Program-made: the position numbers and the translations under genes
Assembly: GCF_025118155.1 (NCBI RefSeq)
Contig: NW_026251394.1
Span: forward strand, 682,001 to 746,000
Direction: 5' to 3'
DNA: 64,000 nucleotides
From: Cokeromyces recurvatus
Taxonomy: Eukaryota > Mucoromycota > Mucoromycetes > Mucorales > Mucoraceae
The notes under the pieces: model-generated
The model's input: the letters and a program-made list of their open reading frames with translations, nothing else
Told to the model about the DNA's origin: nothing
Database searches by the model: none
In this document: one piece after another, positions 20,150 to 33,669 of the stretch
Numbering within the stretch: the stretch's first letter is position 1
Layout: each line of letters starts with the position of its first letter

Positions 20150-23100
20150 ATGTCAGCAAATACACAAAAAATCGTTTTTCTGATTGACGAACAATCTTTA
20201 ATGTCCAATTTGATCAATCTTGAACAATTAAAATTGAGTATAATGCGTATTTTAATCTTTTATTCTATGCTTGTAGATCAGCAACAAGTATTATGGGGAT
20301 ATCGTTTCTTCAGTACTAAAGTACGATACACAACAAACTCAATGCGTCGCTTTTATACAATGACTACAGATGCTCTTGAAAATATTGATCAGGAATATAA
20401 AAAGCGTGAATCTGAAAGACCAAATATGATTGTACAAGAACCAGCTATTATGCGCATTAAAGAAGTACTTAAAGAAGCCATTGGTGATTTTCAATGGGAA
20501 AATGGTCTTGCATCTGAACAAGAATCAACTAATAATCATCTTTTTATTATCACTAGTACTCCTTTAACTTGGAGTGAATTGCCTTCCTTTTTTCCTTTAA
20601 ATTCTGAAATAACCCAGCTATCAGCGTTTGACACTTTAGCCTACTTTGAGGAATTAAAAGAAGAATTGGCAGACACTTTATTAGAAAGCTATACTGAACG
20701 TCAAATTTCAATAAGTATCATTGATACCACATTTAAACAACTCCAAATCAGTCCTATTGAGGAAAAACTAGCAAACGCTATTCGTTCTGGCTTCAAGTCT
20801 TGCTTTAAATTATATCATGGAACCTATATCGCATTTCACACACTTTTACGTGTAAACGATATATATGGTCATTCTTTTATTTCTGAATTTGTCAATATCT
20901 TACCTTCAAGGGAATTTTCATCTTATGTGACTCCCTTTATACCTCTTTGGAGAGGAGAATTTAAATCATGCCGTGGTCGATCTATTGGGCAGTGCTCTTT
21001 ATATCCTGCAAGACGAAGTGGTCATTATAACCCTGAATCACTCATGTATATGGCAGAATTACAGATCATTAGTCACATACGCGCTAAACAATTTTCTTTA
21101 TCATGGCTTACAAGGGAGACTAACAAAGAAGAAGAAAACAAATACAGAATGGTATATGAAGACGGAGGATCGTTTAATGTCTTTAATGCTCTCTTGGAAG
21201 AATTATATAAAAGACAAGAAATTTTAATTGGTGAATTTATTCCTTTATCAGACTTTGATTTACCTAGACAAAGGGTATGTATTGAACCCTATTCACGAGC
21301 CTGTGCCTCAGTTCAATTCATTCATTGTAAAGAAATACCGCGTTACTTGAATGAAGACGCCTCTATCAAAAACAAAGTATCTCCTATTGGTACCTTTTAT
21401 AAAAGTATCAAATTGGATACTAAATTACCCAATTTTTTAAATTCGGCTTTAAAATTACCTTCTATCAAGTTCAACTTAAAGATGCCGGAAAAGATAAAAG
21501 ATGTGATTTATAACACATTTCGTTCAAAACAAGGTAACCTTGGTAACGCTACCATAGACGCCTCTGAACAACCTGAAGAGGAGGAAGTTATTGAAAGAAT
21601 TATCACTTTACCATCCAATGTTAACAAGATGGGAAAGGATCTTAAAAATTTATATCTTGAAGCTCTATATACCCAAAATGTAAATAAGATTATTATATGA
21701 GATACAAAAGAAAAAAAAAAGGGTCATTTATTTATATATGATATATGCATATATATATTTATATTTTTAGGATACCATGGATAATGTAATTACAATTATT
21801 GATAAATGGATAGAACATCTTTTAAATCATAAATATACCAAAGAGGATATCATTGCTACTATATTTGATTATACAATGCCAGTAACAGACCTTGATATTA
21901 AACACTCTAATGAAATACCTCGCACTATGCATTTATTACCATCACAGCATACTGTAGAACAAGAATATCAGTATTCATGGTGGAAAGAAATCAAGATGCA
22001 TCCTCACTATAATTACAAATTTGAAAAAATGAATTGTATTGCATTAAAAGTAAAAGAGTAAGTATTGATATATACATAATATAGAAATGAATGAATTGAA
22101 CTCTTTTTTTTTTTTCATAAGGGCACAACTTCAAGTCATCCTATACTGCTTTATTTGTAGATTAATGACTGATTTACCACCTGACCTATTAAAGAGAAAT
22201 CCATTTTTTGAATCAGAAGATTTTTTTACAAAAATAGTTTTAATGTTTACTATGAATGATGTAGGTGATTTTCTAGCTGAATTAGATTCTGAGGAAGGCC
22301 CAGCCGCTGTGAAATTCAGAGATCCATGTGATTTATCAGATCATGCTTTTTGTACTCTACTTGAAGAAAAGTAAGGAAGATATAATTTCTTTTTTTTTTT
22401 TAAACAATTCATCCCATTAAATACATTTCCCATTTGTATTCAATATGACGTAGGTTCAGTGATTTAAAAGATTTAACCGAAAAATTTAAAGAGTCTACAG
22501 GAGCAGACGATATGGAATCAATAACATTCTCAGATGATGATTTAATTGATAACTTTGAAATAGTCGGGGATTCAAGTCGAAATAAAGGGAAAGAAAAGGA
22601 AACACAACGGCCTGTGCTCGATCGACAAAAATCTTCACATAATCATAATATGAATAAATCTTTACTGGAATCGAGCTCTTCTAGATTATCAGCCAAATCA
22701 AGTTTAAGTAGAATGAATAGTAATCCATTAGATAGTTTTCTTAAGCGCACAGTAGATGTGAATCAAAATTTAAGGCGAGGTCCAGAAAACTCACTTGGTG
22801 AAGCAGCAAGAGAAGCAATTGATAAAATAAATAGGTCGTTAATTGATGGTCGTACAGATATGATGAGAGCAGGCAGTTTTATGAAGAGTGCTCGACAGGA
22901 AGAGACACGTCCTGTAGTGCATAATGAAGATTCGAATGGGGTTGTTTTGAGAAGAAATCAAACAAATGAGCAGCTAACCCCTCGAACATCTTTAAATCGC
23001 TTTTTTCAAATAGATATATTTAATGAATACTCGGAAACTTGTTTAGTAAGTTTATTTGTTTATGTATAATTAAATTAATATATATATATTTATACCTTTT

Positions 23101-23490
23101 CTTCTTATATAATCTTTTTAGTCTCCAACTTCGGCGACAGCGAATGAATATGGGCACATTCAATCAGCATACCCTTCTATGCATCAACCACCACCAATTC
23201 CAAATGAACCAAAAAAATCGGAGGAAGATATGGATGAAGAGGAAGATTTCAGCTTCATACTAGGTAATTCCGCAACTGAGTCCCCTCCCCCACATGATAT
23301 TATGGCGAGTGCCAGACGGGACCTTACATCTGAATTTAAAAGTATACTTGAAGAAGAAATGACAAATAAGGAACAGTGTTCTCAACCATTAAAGCGAAGC
23401 CTTGATGAGTTGTTTGGTAGTGATGAGGATGAAAATGAGGATGAAAATCCTTTTGAAAACAGCTTACCAAGAAAAAAACAACATATATAA
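20150..23490 (+). CDS. Treslin/Sld3-like DNA replication initiation protein
   Basis: 1008 aa in five exons: 20150-21679, 21771-22057, 22122-22370, 22454-23045 and 23122-23490; every junction keeps frame. The N-terminus (KIVFLIDEQSL ... LKLSIMRILIFYSM ... QVLWGYRFFSTKVRY) resembles the von Willebrand-A-like head of Treslin/TICRR, with the characteristic W-(G/A)-(Y/F)-(K/R)-F-F segment. At the exon 2/3 junction, KVKEAQLQVILYCFICRL fits the (R/K)E-x-QLQ-hydrophobic core of the Sld3/Treslin domain that binds Cdc45. The C-terminal third is disordered and Ser/Thr-rich, with a Pro-directed site (QLTPRTS), acidic patches and a terminal basic RKKQHI. Family role: CDK-dependent loading of Cdc45 on MCM through Dpb11/TopBP1. 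Assignment rests on pattern memory; an alternative is an unrelated vWA-like protein. CDC7, acting in the same step, lies about 8 kb away, probably by chance. Confidence 0.6.
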
Positions 23491-24325
23491 CTTTGTATTT
23501 ATAAAGAAAAAATAAATAAATATGTATATAATTTAAATGAGGGTCATTTATTATGAATTTATCAAGTATATAGTATGGTATTGACAGTAAATTTTTGTTC
23601 CTATTTTTGGTGAAAATTATTCACTAATAAGACTAAGATTTTATAATATCTTCCTTTATCACAAGTAATACGATTGCCCCAGACATTATCTATATAATGA
23701 CTGAATTGAAGAATTACAAAGACTTTCTCCTAGCATTATTTCAAGAAATATTGAATCAATTGCTCTAGCACAAATCTTGCATATGAATAAAAAAAAAACA
23801 TACCATCATCCTGTATATAACATTTTTATAACTGATATTAAGCTTATTGATATTCAAGTGTTATGATATATCGATTATAAAAAGACATCATGCCAGTTCT
23901 AAATGTTTGTTTATTTATTTTTTTTTTATTCATTATTATTATGATTACTACTATAAACCATACTATCCCAGTATCTTTCTTAATTCCATAGCCAAACAAT
24001 AAAAAACAAACGTTTCAGAAGAAATTTTATACATATTCCATTTTAATAGTGTTGTTTCATTACAGAAATATCTTTTGATTCAGAATAAAACTAAAACATA
24101 AATACTAATGAAAAAAAAAATATCTTTGTTCTACTTATTTAAATATAATTTACATCATCCTATTCATATTAAGTAATACTCTAAAGTTAGACGTTAAATA
24201 TGACAAAAATCTTGATAGAAGATAATAATTAAATAACACCATAACTTCCAAAATTATTATGTTATGAATATTCCGAAATAATAAAGAACAAAAAAGCTAT
24301 CGGGAAAATAATAAGCAAAAGATAT
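23491..24325. other. Intergenic
   Basis: 3' flank of the Treslin-like gene and 3' flank of the tRNA gene. AT-rich, no coding frame of note. Confidence 0.5.
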
Positions 24326-24407
24326 CGTCGCCTGCAGGGTTTGAACCTGCGCACGCATAGCGTATGAGATTTCAAGTCTCACTCCTTAACCACTCGGACA
24401 AAGCGAC
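24326..24407 (-). tRNA. tRNA-Ser (anticodon UGA)
   Basis: 82-nt minus-strand gene without intron. The acceptor stem GTCGCTT pairs with AGGCGAC (one G-U), discriminator G. D-arm TCCGAGTGGTTAAGGA. Anticodon stem TGAGA/TCTCA with loop CTTGAAA, giving UGA. There is a long variable arm (ACGC..TGCGT, type II tRNA) and a T-arm GCAGG-TTCAAAC-CCTGC. The B box GGTTCAAACCC is near consensus. The mature CCA is not encoded. Confidence 0.95.
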
Positions 24408-27400
24408 TTATATGAACTGAAACAAAAAAATTAAATGATATTCATAAATTTTGAAAAGTGTGTCACGTGATCTGGCCAATCAAAATACTCTCTGTTGTTT
24501 AACTAATTTTAACTCAATATTTTTTTTTTTAAAAAGTGTAATTAAAAAAAAAAAGGCCTATATCTTGACACTAACTTTGCCCTTGTAAATTATTTTATTA
24601 AATATTATTGGTCAAGGACGTCAAATGGTTAAAGAAAGAAATAGAAAATAAGTTAAAGAGTATCTTAAGCTTTATTTTATAACAAGATATTCTTCTTTAT
24701 TATTGTATAAGTCTCTATGTAGCATCAAGAACAATAGAGAAGTCAAATCAAGATTCAGCTTAATTCAATTCCAGAGTATAATATTATTCAATACAGTTTA
24801 TCTTTTTAGACATCATTCTTTGTCATAATTAGTAACCTTCTTTTAGTAGAGTTCACTACAATATTCTAAGATTAACATGTTAAAAATAATAGGAGATAGT
24901 TATTAGTGTAATATGATGCTGACGATAATATTGTTGGTTAATAAATGCTATGCATAATTATTCTAATTAGCAATTGTTGTGTATATAATGATGTATTACA
25001 AAATATCTTATAATATACAGATCAGAGTCATGAAGGACCAAATGATATTATAGTTATTAGTTATACGCTTTATGCATACAATGTTATTTGATTTCAGTTT
25101 ATAAGACATTCTTGTGATGAGAAAAATAATAATATAATGATAAATACTGATATTACTAAATAATGATAAGCCAAACATAGTGTAAAGAGTTATTAATGAT
25201 AAAGACATATATGAGTTATATATTGTACCTATTAATTATACATACACATTATTGTTATAATATTACCCAATATACTTATTTATAAATATAATCATATACT
25301 ATCTATACACTATAAAATATAATGATATTCATTCAAGTAGTACATTGAGAAATGAATATATAATACAAGAAATCTATATCAAAAGTATCTTCTCTATATC
25401 ATTCACAAGCATGAGCAAACGAGATTTCATTATTTGGTTTCAAGGAAAATAACCTGCTAGATAGAAAACCAATAATTTAATATTTATTAGAGTTAACTGA
25501 GATTAATTCTGAATCAGGGCAAAGACTAAAGAGATCAAATACAGCAACTTTAATCATTCTATGGGAAATATTCTTCTTTCATTCTTTTCCTGTCGCGAAG
25601 TAACCCCGTTCTCCACAAGATATAAATAAGGATCCATTTTGCACTCATTTTGAGAAATTTAATTTTTAATTTTATTTTTACTCAATTTTTTAATAAAAGT
25701 TTTATACAAAGTTTTCACGTATTTATTCTGTCTTTTTTTTTTTTTTTTATCTTTACCTTATCAACAGCAATGATCAGTTGTATAATGTCGTTCACTTGTT
25801 AAACTTTGAATATTATATTCTTTAAGATGATTAACTGTGATATAAAATATATCATTAATACGGAAAATACATGTTATACTACTTTTAATATATTGAATAA
25901 GCTTTATATAGTTTTTGTTTTTTCTCTGGATGGAATATCATTAACTAGTTTCATGAAACATTGAATAAAATGTAAATTATATGTATTTATAATGAACTTT
26001 TTTTTTTCTAATATAAGCATATGCTAAATAAAGATCATATCATACTGCTTATATTCAAATAAAATGTGATGTTTATTCAATCAAGTATACAGAATATCAT
26101 TTCTACTCAACAATAACATTAATATTCAATATCGCTAATCGCACGAATATCCCTCAGGTCAAAAAAATACAAGAATAATAACTATCGGAACAGTATTTTC
26201 AACTGGATCAAGCTATATTCGAACATCTTTACTTAATAAGGATAAACATAATTTATATAAACATTTACTGTATTGAGTAAATATTGTGCCTATCAGAAAC
26301 TAAACTTTTGATTCGTACTCTTGATTATTTCCATAGTGTAGCTCAGTAAAGTATACCTTAAATAATAATATTTGAAAAAAAATATATATGTATATAAATA
26401 AGCAGTTGGAATTAGTTTCTAACTATCTTTGAACAGTCAGTATTTAATTAATTATCTATCTTTTTTTTAAACATAATAGAGCGAGAAGAAAAGGTGCTCA
26501 TTTCAAGGTATTATTTACTATAATGAATATATTTTATTACTCAGAAAGGGAAATGAATATGTAAATGTATCCTTTTGATTTATTCGTCATAATATATGAA
26601 TAAATAATAAGCTATATACTCTAGTTTATAAACTTATAGTGAATAAGGTTAGCACTTTAACTCAATATAAAAATGCTCATGACAGAATGGTATTTCGTTG
26701 GTAATACACTCTTTACAATAGAAATATGGGCCTTATATAATCATATCCATCAAGTCAATCTATATATAATCATTCCAATTTTATGACTGTAAAAAAGAAT
26801 CTTTTTCAGGTACCAATACTCAATTATTGAATTTTAGACCGAGCTCTTTCAACAATAGCTATTTACAAAAATTTGCTACCCCTGGATTCGTAATTACTAC
26901 ATTTATAATACTAAGCACGGCATTTTTTCAAGAAACTATTTGTTAAAATATGTTTCAAAATTAATATTTAAGTAGAGTGTCTAATATTGGAGCAAACATC
27001 AACAGCAACAAAAATCAACATAACAACGAAATCAAAGTGAGATATAACGAGTTCATTTGAGATTGTAGATTTATAAATAATTAACTGTTTCTATTCCATT
27101 CCCTATAATAATTTGAATACATATTACCATTCTTGAATGAATACGTAAGATAATACATTATTATAAATCAAACTTCGGAACATTAAATATCAAGCCAATA
27201 AAATAATCAATAAGGCACGCCATTGAAATATTGTTATTCGTAATAATATACCCTGTTTCCATGACTTTCCATCCTTTCTTTTGATAAAGAAACATATGTA
27301 GCTACGGAGAATCTTTAATAAGTTGTCCAAAAGGAAGGACAAAATAATATAGAAGGGTTTTCATACAAACCAATTGGTGAGATTAAACTCTTTTGAATAG

Positions 27401-28048
27401 ATCTGATAACATATAAGGTTTCCATTAGTTTCTTCTTTTTTGCTTATTTGTATGTATTGCTGTATATTTGTTGTTCTTATTCTCAGTTATATGGTGTAGT
27501 AGTTTGAAATATATTAGCGAGTATTGTCTGACATTATTTTTAGTATTTTTAATCCGAAGAAAATAGTAAAGATATAGACATGCTTGTTTATAGTTTAACA
27601 GAAATGAAAAAAAAAGAAAACTAAATAAAATAATATAAGTACTTTTATATACTCTATCAAAAATGTCATATAATAATAGATTAGATGAAAATTTATCGAA
27701 TAACATAGCTAAAATCTCCTATTTTGCTTCGATGCGACGGACTTTTGAATCTACAATTAGTATCCATAGAAATGACGAAATAATGCTTTAAGTTCCCACG
27801 ATAACAATTTAGCCGTTATTTTTTTTTTTTTAATACGTGATCTTTATAGAAATAACATCAAAACAGAAATAAAATTATAAAGTTCAAGCAGTAATCTTTG
27901 TGTAATTTATATGCAGAGATAAAACAAATGTGTACAATAAGAACATGAAACCATTTTATCAAAAAAATTCTATTTTTGAAAGATTGTAATAAGAATAAGA
28001 CTTTATATGACAAATATATGCGGTTTTACTTTTTAAGTAGTGATTTTG

Positions 28049-28049
<1 letters not shown>
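24408..28049. other. 3.6-kb gene-free AT-rich region
   Basis: The longest gene-free stretch of the window. No frame has coding character on either strand. Unlike other spacers it has few long homopolymers and a mixed AT texture, as expected of old decayed insertions. A short GC-richer island at about 25588-25640 (CGCGAAGTAACCCCGTTCTC, then TATAAATA) is followed by AT-rich DNA with an AATAAA-like signal. No direct or inverted terminal repeats were identified. Confidence 0.45.

Positions 28050-28101
<52 letters not shown>
28050..28101. repeat. Poly(T) tract of 52 nt followed by A tract, upstream of EGT1
   Basis: T52 (28050-28101) directly followed by about 15 A, some 135 bp upstream of the EGT1 start. 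Poly(dA:dT) at this position would be expected to disfavour nucleosomes and could act as a constitutive promoter element; that role is inferred. Confidence 0.85.
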
Positions 28102-28116
<15 letters not shown>

Positions 28117-28235
28117 TATACAAATATAAATATGTATAAAAGAAGGATTTTTTTTTCTAGCTTCTCTTTATTGTTTTCTACATCAAACTTTCTTTTTTCT
28201 TTTTTTTTAAATCTTCAACAGAACTAAAAAAAAAA

Positions 28236-31004
28236 ATGTCATTTCGTGCTCCTTCTCCTCCCTCAACGGGATATAGTATCATTGACATTCGTAACTCATG
28301 CTTAGATATGTTTGCTATGGATTCTAAACACATTGTAAATAATACTGAAGATATTAAGCCTCCCTCTCCTCCTCAGTCTTCTGGTATCTCTGAAGATGCT
28401 TTCAATAGTTCTGATCTAGTTGATACGATCTTAGACTCTCTTGATAAACCTTTAAACCACAAGTCTATTCCTACTTTTATTCTTTATGATAAAAAAGGTC
28501 TACAGTTATTTGATCAGATCACTCAATTGGATGATGAATACTACTTGACTGGTGCTGAGCATGATATTCTAGTGACTTATTCTACTGAAATAGTAGATCG
28601 TCTTCAAGATGGTAGTGTTATTTTTGAACTTGGTGCTGGGTAAATAACATTAAAAAAAAAACTTGACAATATGCAATATGCACTTTTATTTAACTTTATT
28701 CTCTATAATAGCTCTCTTCGTAAAACACAAGTCATTTTGAATGCTATTGAGAAAAAGAAGGTGCGTGTAACATATTACGCTTTGGATCTCGATCAGCATG
28801 AATTAGATCGATCGTTAGCATCTTTAGGTAGCTTTGAGTATGTTGAACTCTATGGTCTTTTAGGAACCTATGATCAAGGTATCCCTTGGATTAGCAAAAA
28901 CTTTACTTCTTCTAATATCCAAAAGAACTTCTTATGGATGGGCAGCTCTATCGGCAACCAAACACGACTTGAATCGGCTATGTTTCTCCGTAAGCTCAAG
29001 CGAATGTGTATGGAACCCGGTGACTTTTTCATGATTGGCTTTGACAAACGTAATGATGCTGCTAAAATTGAATTAGCGTATGACGATTCTCATGGCGTTA
29101 CCCGTGAATTTATCATGAACGGTCTCGATCATGTGAACCGTATTATGGACAAAGAAGGCTTTTTAAACCGCGAGTTCTTTGATTACCATTCAATTTATCA
29201 AGAAAAGCAAGGCCGTCATCTATCCCACTATCGTGCTTTAAAAGATATGACTATCAGCTACAAGACTACTAAAAAGGATTATACTATCAACATTCAAAAG
29301 GATGAGTTAATTCATGTTGAGCATTCTTACAAGTATTCTTTGGAGGAAATTCAATGTATCTTGACTACTGCTGACCTGAATATGGTCGATTATTGGGTTG
29401 ATTCTAAGGACCAATATCGTCTCGTTTTGGCTGAGAATCGTCCTTTTATCTTTGAATGTAATGCGGAAAAGATTCGTAAAGTCCTTTATCCTCCTAACGA
29501 ACTCTTTGAGCAAGAACCTATCCATTGCTACCACTGTAATGAAGGTCAATTTGAACAACCAAGTGCAACTGAAGCTGAAGAAATTCAATCATTGGATTAC
29601 TGTTTGTTAAAGTCTAACAAGACTTGGCCCATTAAGATGCTTCCTTCTAAGCATGAATGGCAGGAGCTTTGGAAGTCCTGGGATTTAGTCACTCAACATA
29701 TGATAGATCATAAAACAATGCTCTTTGAATGTCCTATTGCCTTGCGTCATCCCTTTATTTTCTATTTAGGCCATATTCCCAGTTTCTTAGATATTCAAAT
29801 GTCGCGCCATCAAGTTGATAAAGAAATTGGAAAGACTGATTTGACGGAACCAAAATACTTTGCTGATATCTTTGAACGTGGAATTGACCCTGACATGGAT
29901 GATCCTACACAGTGTCACCCTCATTCTGAAGTACCCACTGAAGAAAACGATTGGCCTTCAATTGAATCTATTCTTACTTACCAAAAATCTGTCCGCCAGC
30001 GCCTTCAACGTCTTTTAACTTTTTGGGAAGATGAAGGTCTCCAGATGCAATCTACTGATTGGATAAATAGTAAACCTGAAAGAAAACGTCAAGCTCGTAT
30101 CATTTGGATGTGTTTTGAACATGAAGCGCTCCATTTAGAAACTCTTCTTTATATGCTTGTTCAGAGCCCTAATATATTGCCTCCCAAAGGTATTGCCGTT
30201 CCTAACTGGAAGCTTTTGTTGCAGAAGGATGATACTAATGAAACTTCAGCAAATCAAATTTCTCCTTTGTCTGATGCCTCCTTCCTCAAAATACCTTCTG
30301 GTACCGTTACAATTGGCCATGATGATTATGAAGCATTTGACTTAGATGTCAACAACAAACGACACCCAGAATTTGGATGGGATAATGAAAATCCTAAACG
30401 TAATGTAGCCGTTGATGCGTTCGAAATCCAAACAAGACCTGTTACAAATGGTGAATACTATGTCTACCTTCAAGAAACAAACAAGAACCAGTCTATTCCC
30501 GCTTCTTGGATTAGTAAGGAAAATAACCAAATTTATGTAAAAACCGTATTTGGTCTCTGCCCTCTTGTTTATGCTCAACACTGGCCTGTTCAAATATCCT
30601 ATAATGAAGCTGAAGCTTATGCTCAATATAAAAATGCTCGTCTTCCCTCTGAATCTGAGCTTTGTCGTTTCCGTGAACACATGACTGAGATGTGTGTTGA
30701 GACAAACGAGAAGTGGCCTAAATATGGTTTCAAGAACTGGTATCCTAGTGATGTTGATAATGAATCAATCCATATATTAGGTGATGTCTGGGAGTGGACT
30801 AACACTATTTGGGATAAATACGATGGATTTGAAGCTTCTAAAATCTATCCTGGTTATTCGTCTGATTTCTTTGATGGAAAACATCGTGTCGTTTTAGGTG
30901 CAAGCTGGGCAACTCATCCTCGTATTGCTGAACGTAAAACTTTCAGAAATTGGTACCAATCTGGATACCCTTATGTCTTTAGTGGATTTAGACTTTGTCA
31001 TTAA
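28236..31004 (+). CDS. EGT1: Ergothioneine biosynthesis protein 1 (methyltransferase + sulfoxide synthase)
   Basis: 898 aa, exons 28236-28639 and 28712-31004 (72-nt intron inside the SAM-binding motif). Fungal Egt1 fuses an EgtD-like histidine N-alpha-trimethyltransferase with an EgtB-like iron sulfoxide synthase, so it converts histidine to hercynine and then to the cysteine sulfoxide conjugate. Seen here: the methyltransferase at about 60-370 (FILYDKKGLQLFDQITQLDDEYY; split motif ELGAG-SLRKTQ; LWMGSSIGN); a DinB-like region with the HxxxHxE iron-ligand motif H605-EAL-H609-L-E611; and an FGE-sulfatase-type C-terminal domain at about 660-898 (EIQTRPVTNGEYYVYLQ, ARLPSESE, GDVWEWTNTIWDKYDGF, YVFSGFRLCH). 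Codon use is noticeably more biased (C-ending codons, few homopolymers) than in neighbours, suggesting high expression. Convergent with CDC7, 214 bp apart. Product: a cytosolic antioxidant thiol pathway. Confidence 0.95.
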
Positions 31005-31021
31005 ATCAATCACATATATTT

Positions 31022-31068
<47 letters not shown>

Positions 31069-31157
31069 TTTTGCTATTAAAAAAAGAAACATCGTGTATA
31101 TTACAATAAACAAACAGTTAATACTATTTTATTTAATATATTTGTATTTGTATTTGT

Positions 31158-31198
<41 letters not shown>

Positions 31199-31218
31199 AT
31201 ATTCTATTCTCCATAATA
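31005..31218. repeat. Low-complexity convergent spacer (ATT)n and T tract
   Basis: Between the EGT1 and CDC7 stops lie a long (ATT)n microsatellite at about 31024-31068, TTTGTA repeats at 31140-31165 and a T31-like tract at 31166-31196. No gene. Confidence 0.85.
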
Positions 31219-33669
31219 CTATGATGAATCACATTTAAGGAATGGATGATTTAAAGCTTCAGAAGCAGTAGGCCGCTTGGTATGAATAAGTTCAAGACAT
31301 TTTTTCATTAAATCAACAGCTTGATGATATTCTTTCTGCTCCCATTTTTTAATACCGTTTTGATTTATTTCTTGACAAAATGTTGCTAAGTCTAACTCTT
31401 CTTCAGGTATTGTTGGGATATTTGTACGCATTGTGAGTCCATAAAAATTAGTAAATTCTGTTAGCTTTTTCAATCCAAACAGATGAGCTAATTCAACAAG
31501 AGCGTCTGCGTCATCTTCAGGTTCAAAAAATGGATAGCGACCACTTAAAAAGCTTAAAAGTATAACACCAACAGCCCAAATATCAACGGCTGTTGTTTGA
31601 TATTTATAACGTAATAATACTTCCGGAGCTCGAAATCCTCTTGTGCCTGAGCGATCTGCCTGTATAGAAGGCCTAATAAAAAAATAATATCACAAAGTAC
31701 TATTAATCAATTTTCCTTACATCTATTTTCTTTTTTTTTTTTTTAACATTTTTATTTATATACCTTGTATCATTCATAAAATAGCCTGCTTCACCATTTT
31801 GATTTATAGACTCATTACTTAATATGCTATTTACTGCATGTATTTTAGGCTGTGGATCCACTTTTTGAGCCAAACCAAAGTCAGCAAGATAGCCATCTTT
31901 TGTTTTCGTATTATACAAAAAGTTTCCCGGTTTTACATCTCGATGCATGATTCCTTTTGCATGAGTACTTTGTAAGCCTACAAGTAATTTTTTAATATAA
32001 CATTTGATATCAGCTACTGTCATACTAGTAAAGAATTCCTATAAAAAAGAAAATTAGTTATAGTGCTAGATAAAACAAAAAAAAAGTCTATATTTACATC
32101 AAAATGATCACATTCAATAAAGGGTAAAACAATAAAGAGAGTGGAATCATTTCGAAAGGCAGTGATCAAAGGTGTAATGCCAGCTGATGATCTAGACATA
32201 TATAGACATATATTTAGTCTATTAGACTTTGAACCCTAAGGAGAGAAACCACTTACGTAGAGTATAACATACCTTAGCTCTTGAAGACATTTGATTTCTG
32301 ATGCCATACGAGCAGGTGAACTAGTATCCATAATTAATTTGATAGCAACATAGTCTTGATTTATTCCATTTAGTTGATCTAAATCCTTTGTCCAATCCAC
32401 GTACTGATCCTTTAGTAAATCTTTTGCTTTATAGACTTTACTAAAAGTTCCTGAGCCAGTTCTATCTACTAATTCATAATATTGAGCTAAACTTGGAAAG
32501 GACTCTAAGAGTTTATTTATTTCTTTCTGAACATGCTCCTTCCGCCTAGCTTCTCTTTTTCTTTGCACAACTTCCTCATCTTCATATTTACTATTATGCT
32601 GCTGCATTTTATTGGAAATTTGTTTATCATTCTCTGTTCTATTTTCAGTAGTTACTTTTTCTTCCTGCGCTAGGTTTGTGACTTTGGTTTTTTTCTTTTG
32701 ATCTGTATTCTTCTTCCTCGGTGCTCTCTTTCTGGTAGTTGTTGCTTCAAAGACTTCAAATTGGTATTCTATCAAACCATTTTGTTGCTGTTCTAATAAT
32801 CTCCTTTGTCTTCGAGTCATCATTCTACTCACTTTGGGTATATCATTTGTATCCTCTACTGCTTTTCTCTTTAATGGTTTGTTGTCGTTCATATTACTAG
32901 AATTTGAAACATTAACTGGGATTTCTATCGTCTCTATAACATTATTATTTACTTCATTTGATATACATTCTTCTTTTTCTTCTGTTTTTGGTATAATTTT
33001 ATCTTCTCCTAGTGAGGTAGTATTTACAATATCTAGTATAAAGCTTTCTTCTTTTACTTGTATTAATTTTGCATCCAATTTTTCTTCCTCTACTTCTTCT
33101 TCTTCTTTAAATTGCTCAGATAAATCTAATGACCTATCCTCTAATGCTGGCGTTGATTCTAAATAGGGCTTTGATGAAGCTTCATGGAAGTCAGAAAATA
33201 CGTCTCCGTTAGGTGGTGGTGGTGCCACCATCATACTATCCAATCCATCTAACAAATTATCTTCCATAGGTGTATTTACTTCAAAGAGGGAAGAAGCATT
33301 TTTATTAAAAGAATCAGTTTTAGGTTCTAATATATTTTCCATATTAGATTTGATCGTTAAATTAGATTGATTCAATGGCGATGCGAATAAAATGTTACTG
33401 TTATGTTTGTCTTTCCCAGCCGAATAATATTCGCTCTTGAATACTTCACGGAAATCATATTGAATATCCTGCGTAAACCGTGAATGTTCATAGGGACTTA
33501 GAAAACAAGCTTCTGCAAATGAATCATATGCATCTAATAAAGAGCGATCATGTCTTAAACTGTGTAGAACGAATGGCGAAGACTGGATATCATAACGAAG
33601 GGGGGTATTATTGTGTGGGCGTTTAGGTGTTGTACTTTGAACTACAATAGGTATACCGCGATTATCCAT
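31219..33669 (-). CDS. CDC7: CDC7-type (DDK) protein kinase
   Basis: 739 aa, exons 32273-33669, 32098-32191, 31764-32038 and 31219-31672. The N-terminal 390 residues are acidic and disordered, with a basic stretch (KRKAPRKKNTDQKKKTK-like) that could be a nuclear signal. The kinase domain starts at about 395: YYELVDRTGSGTFSKVYKA (glycine loop), DYVAIKLI (VAIK Lys), SSPARMASEIKCLQEL (helix C Glu), IMHRDVKPGNFLY (HRD), YLADFGLAQ (DFG), GTRGFRAPEVLLRY (APE; the GTRGFRAPE form is typical of Cdc7), VDIWAVGVILLSFLSGRYPF and RPTASEALNHPF. Kinase inserts are present as in the family (for example between HRD/DFG and APE). Family role: with Dbf4, phosphorylates MCM to fire origins. The long N-terminal extension is not typical of yeast Cdc7 and has no recognised domain. 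Confidence 0.92.

Noticed and set aside
27425..27706. 93-aa minus-strand frame in the gene-free region
   Set aside because: Tyr/Phe/Leu/Lys-rich composition expected by chance in AT-rich DNA; no homology pattern or splice signals.
31024..31068. ATT repeat as a possible CRISPR-like or structured array
   Set aside because: Plain trinucleotide microsatellite with no spacers; CRISPR is not expected in a eukaryotic nucleus.
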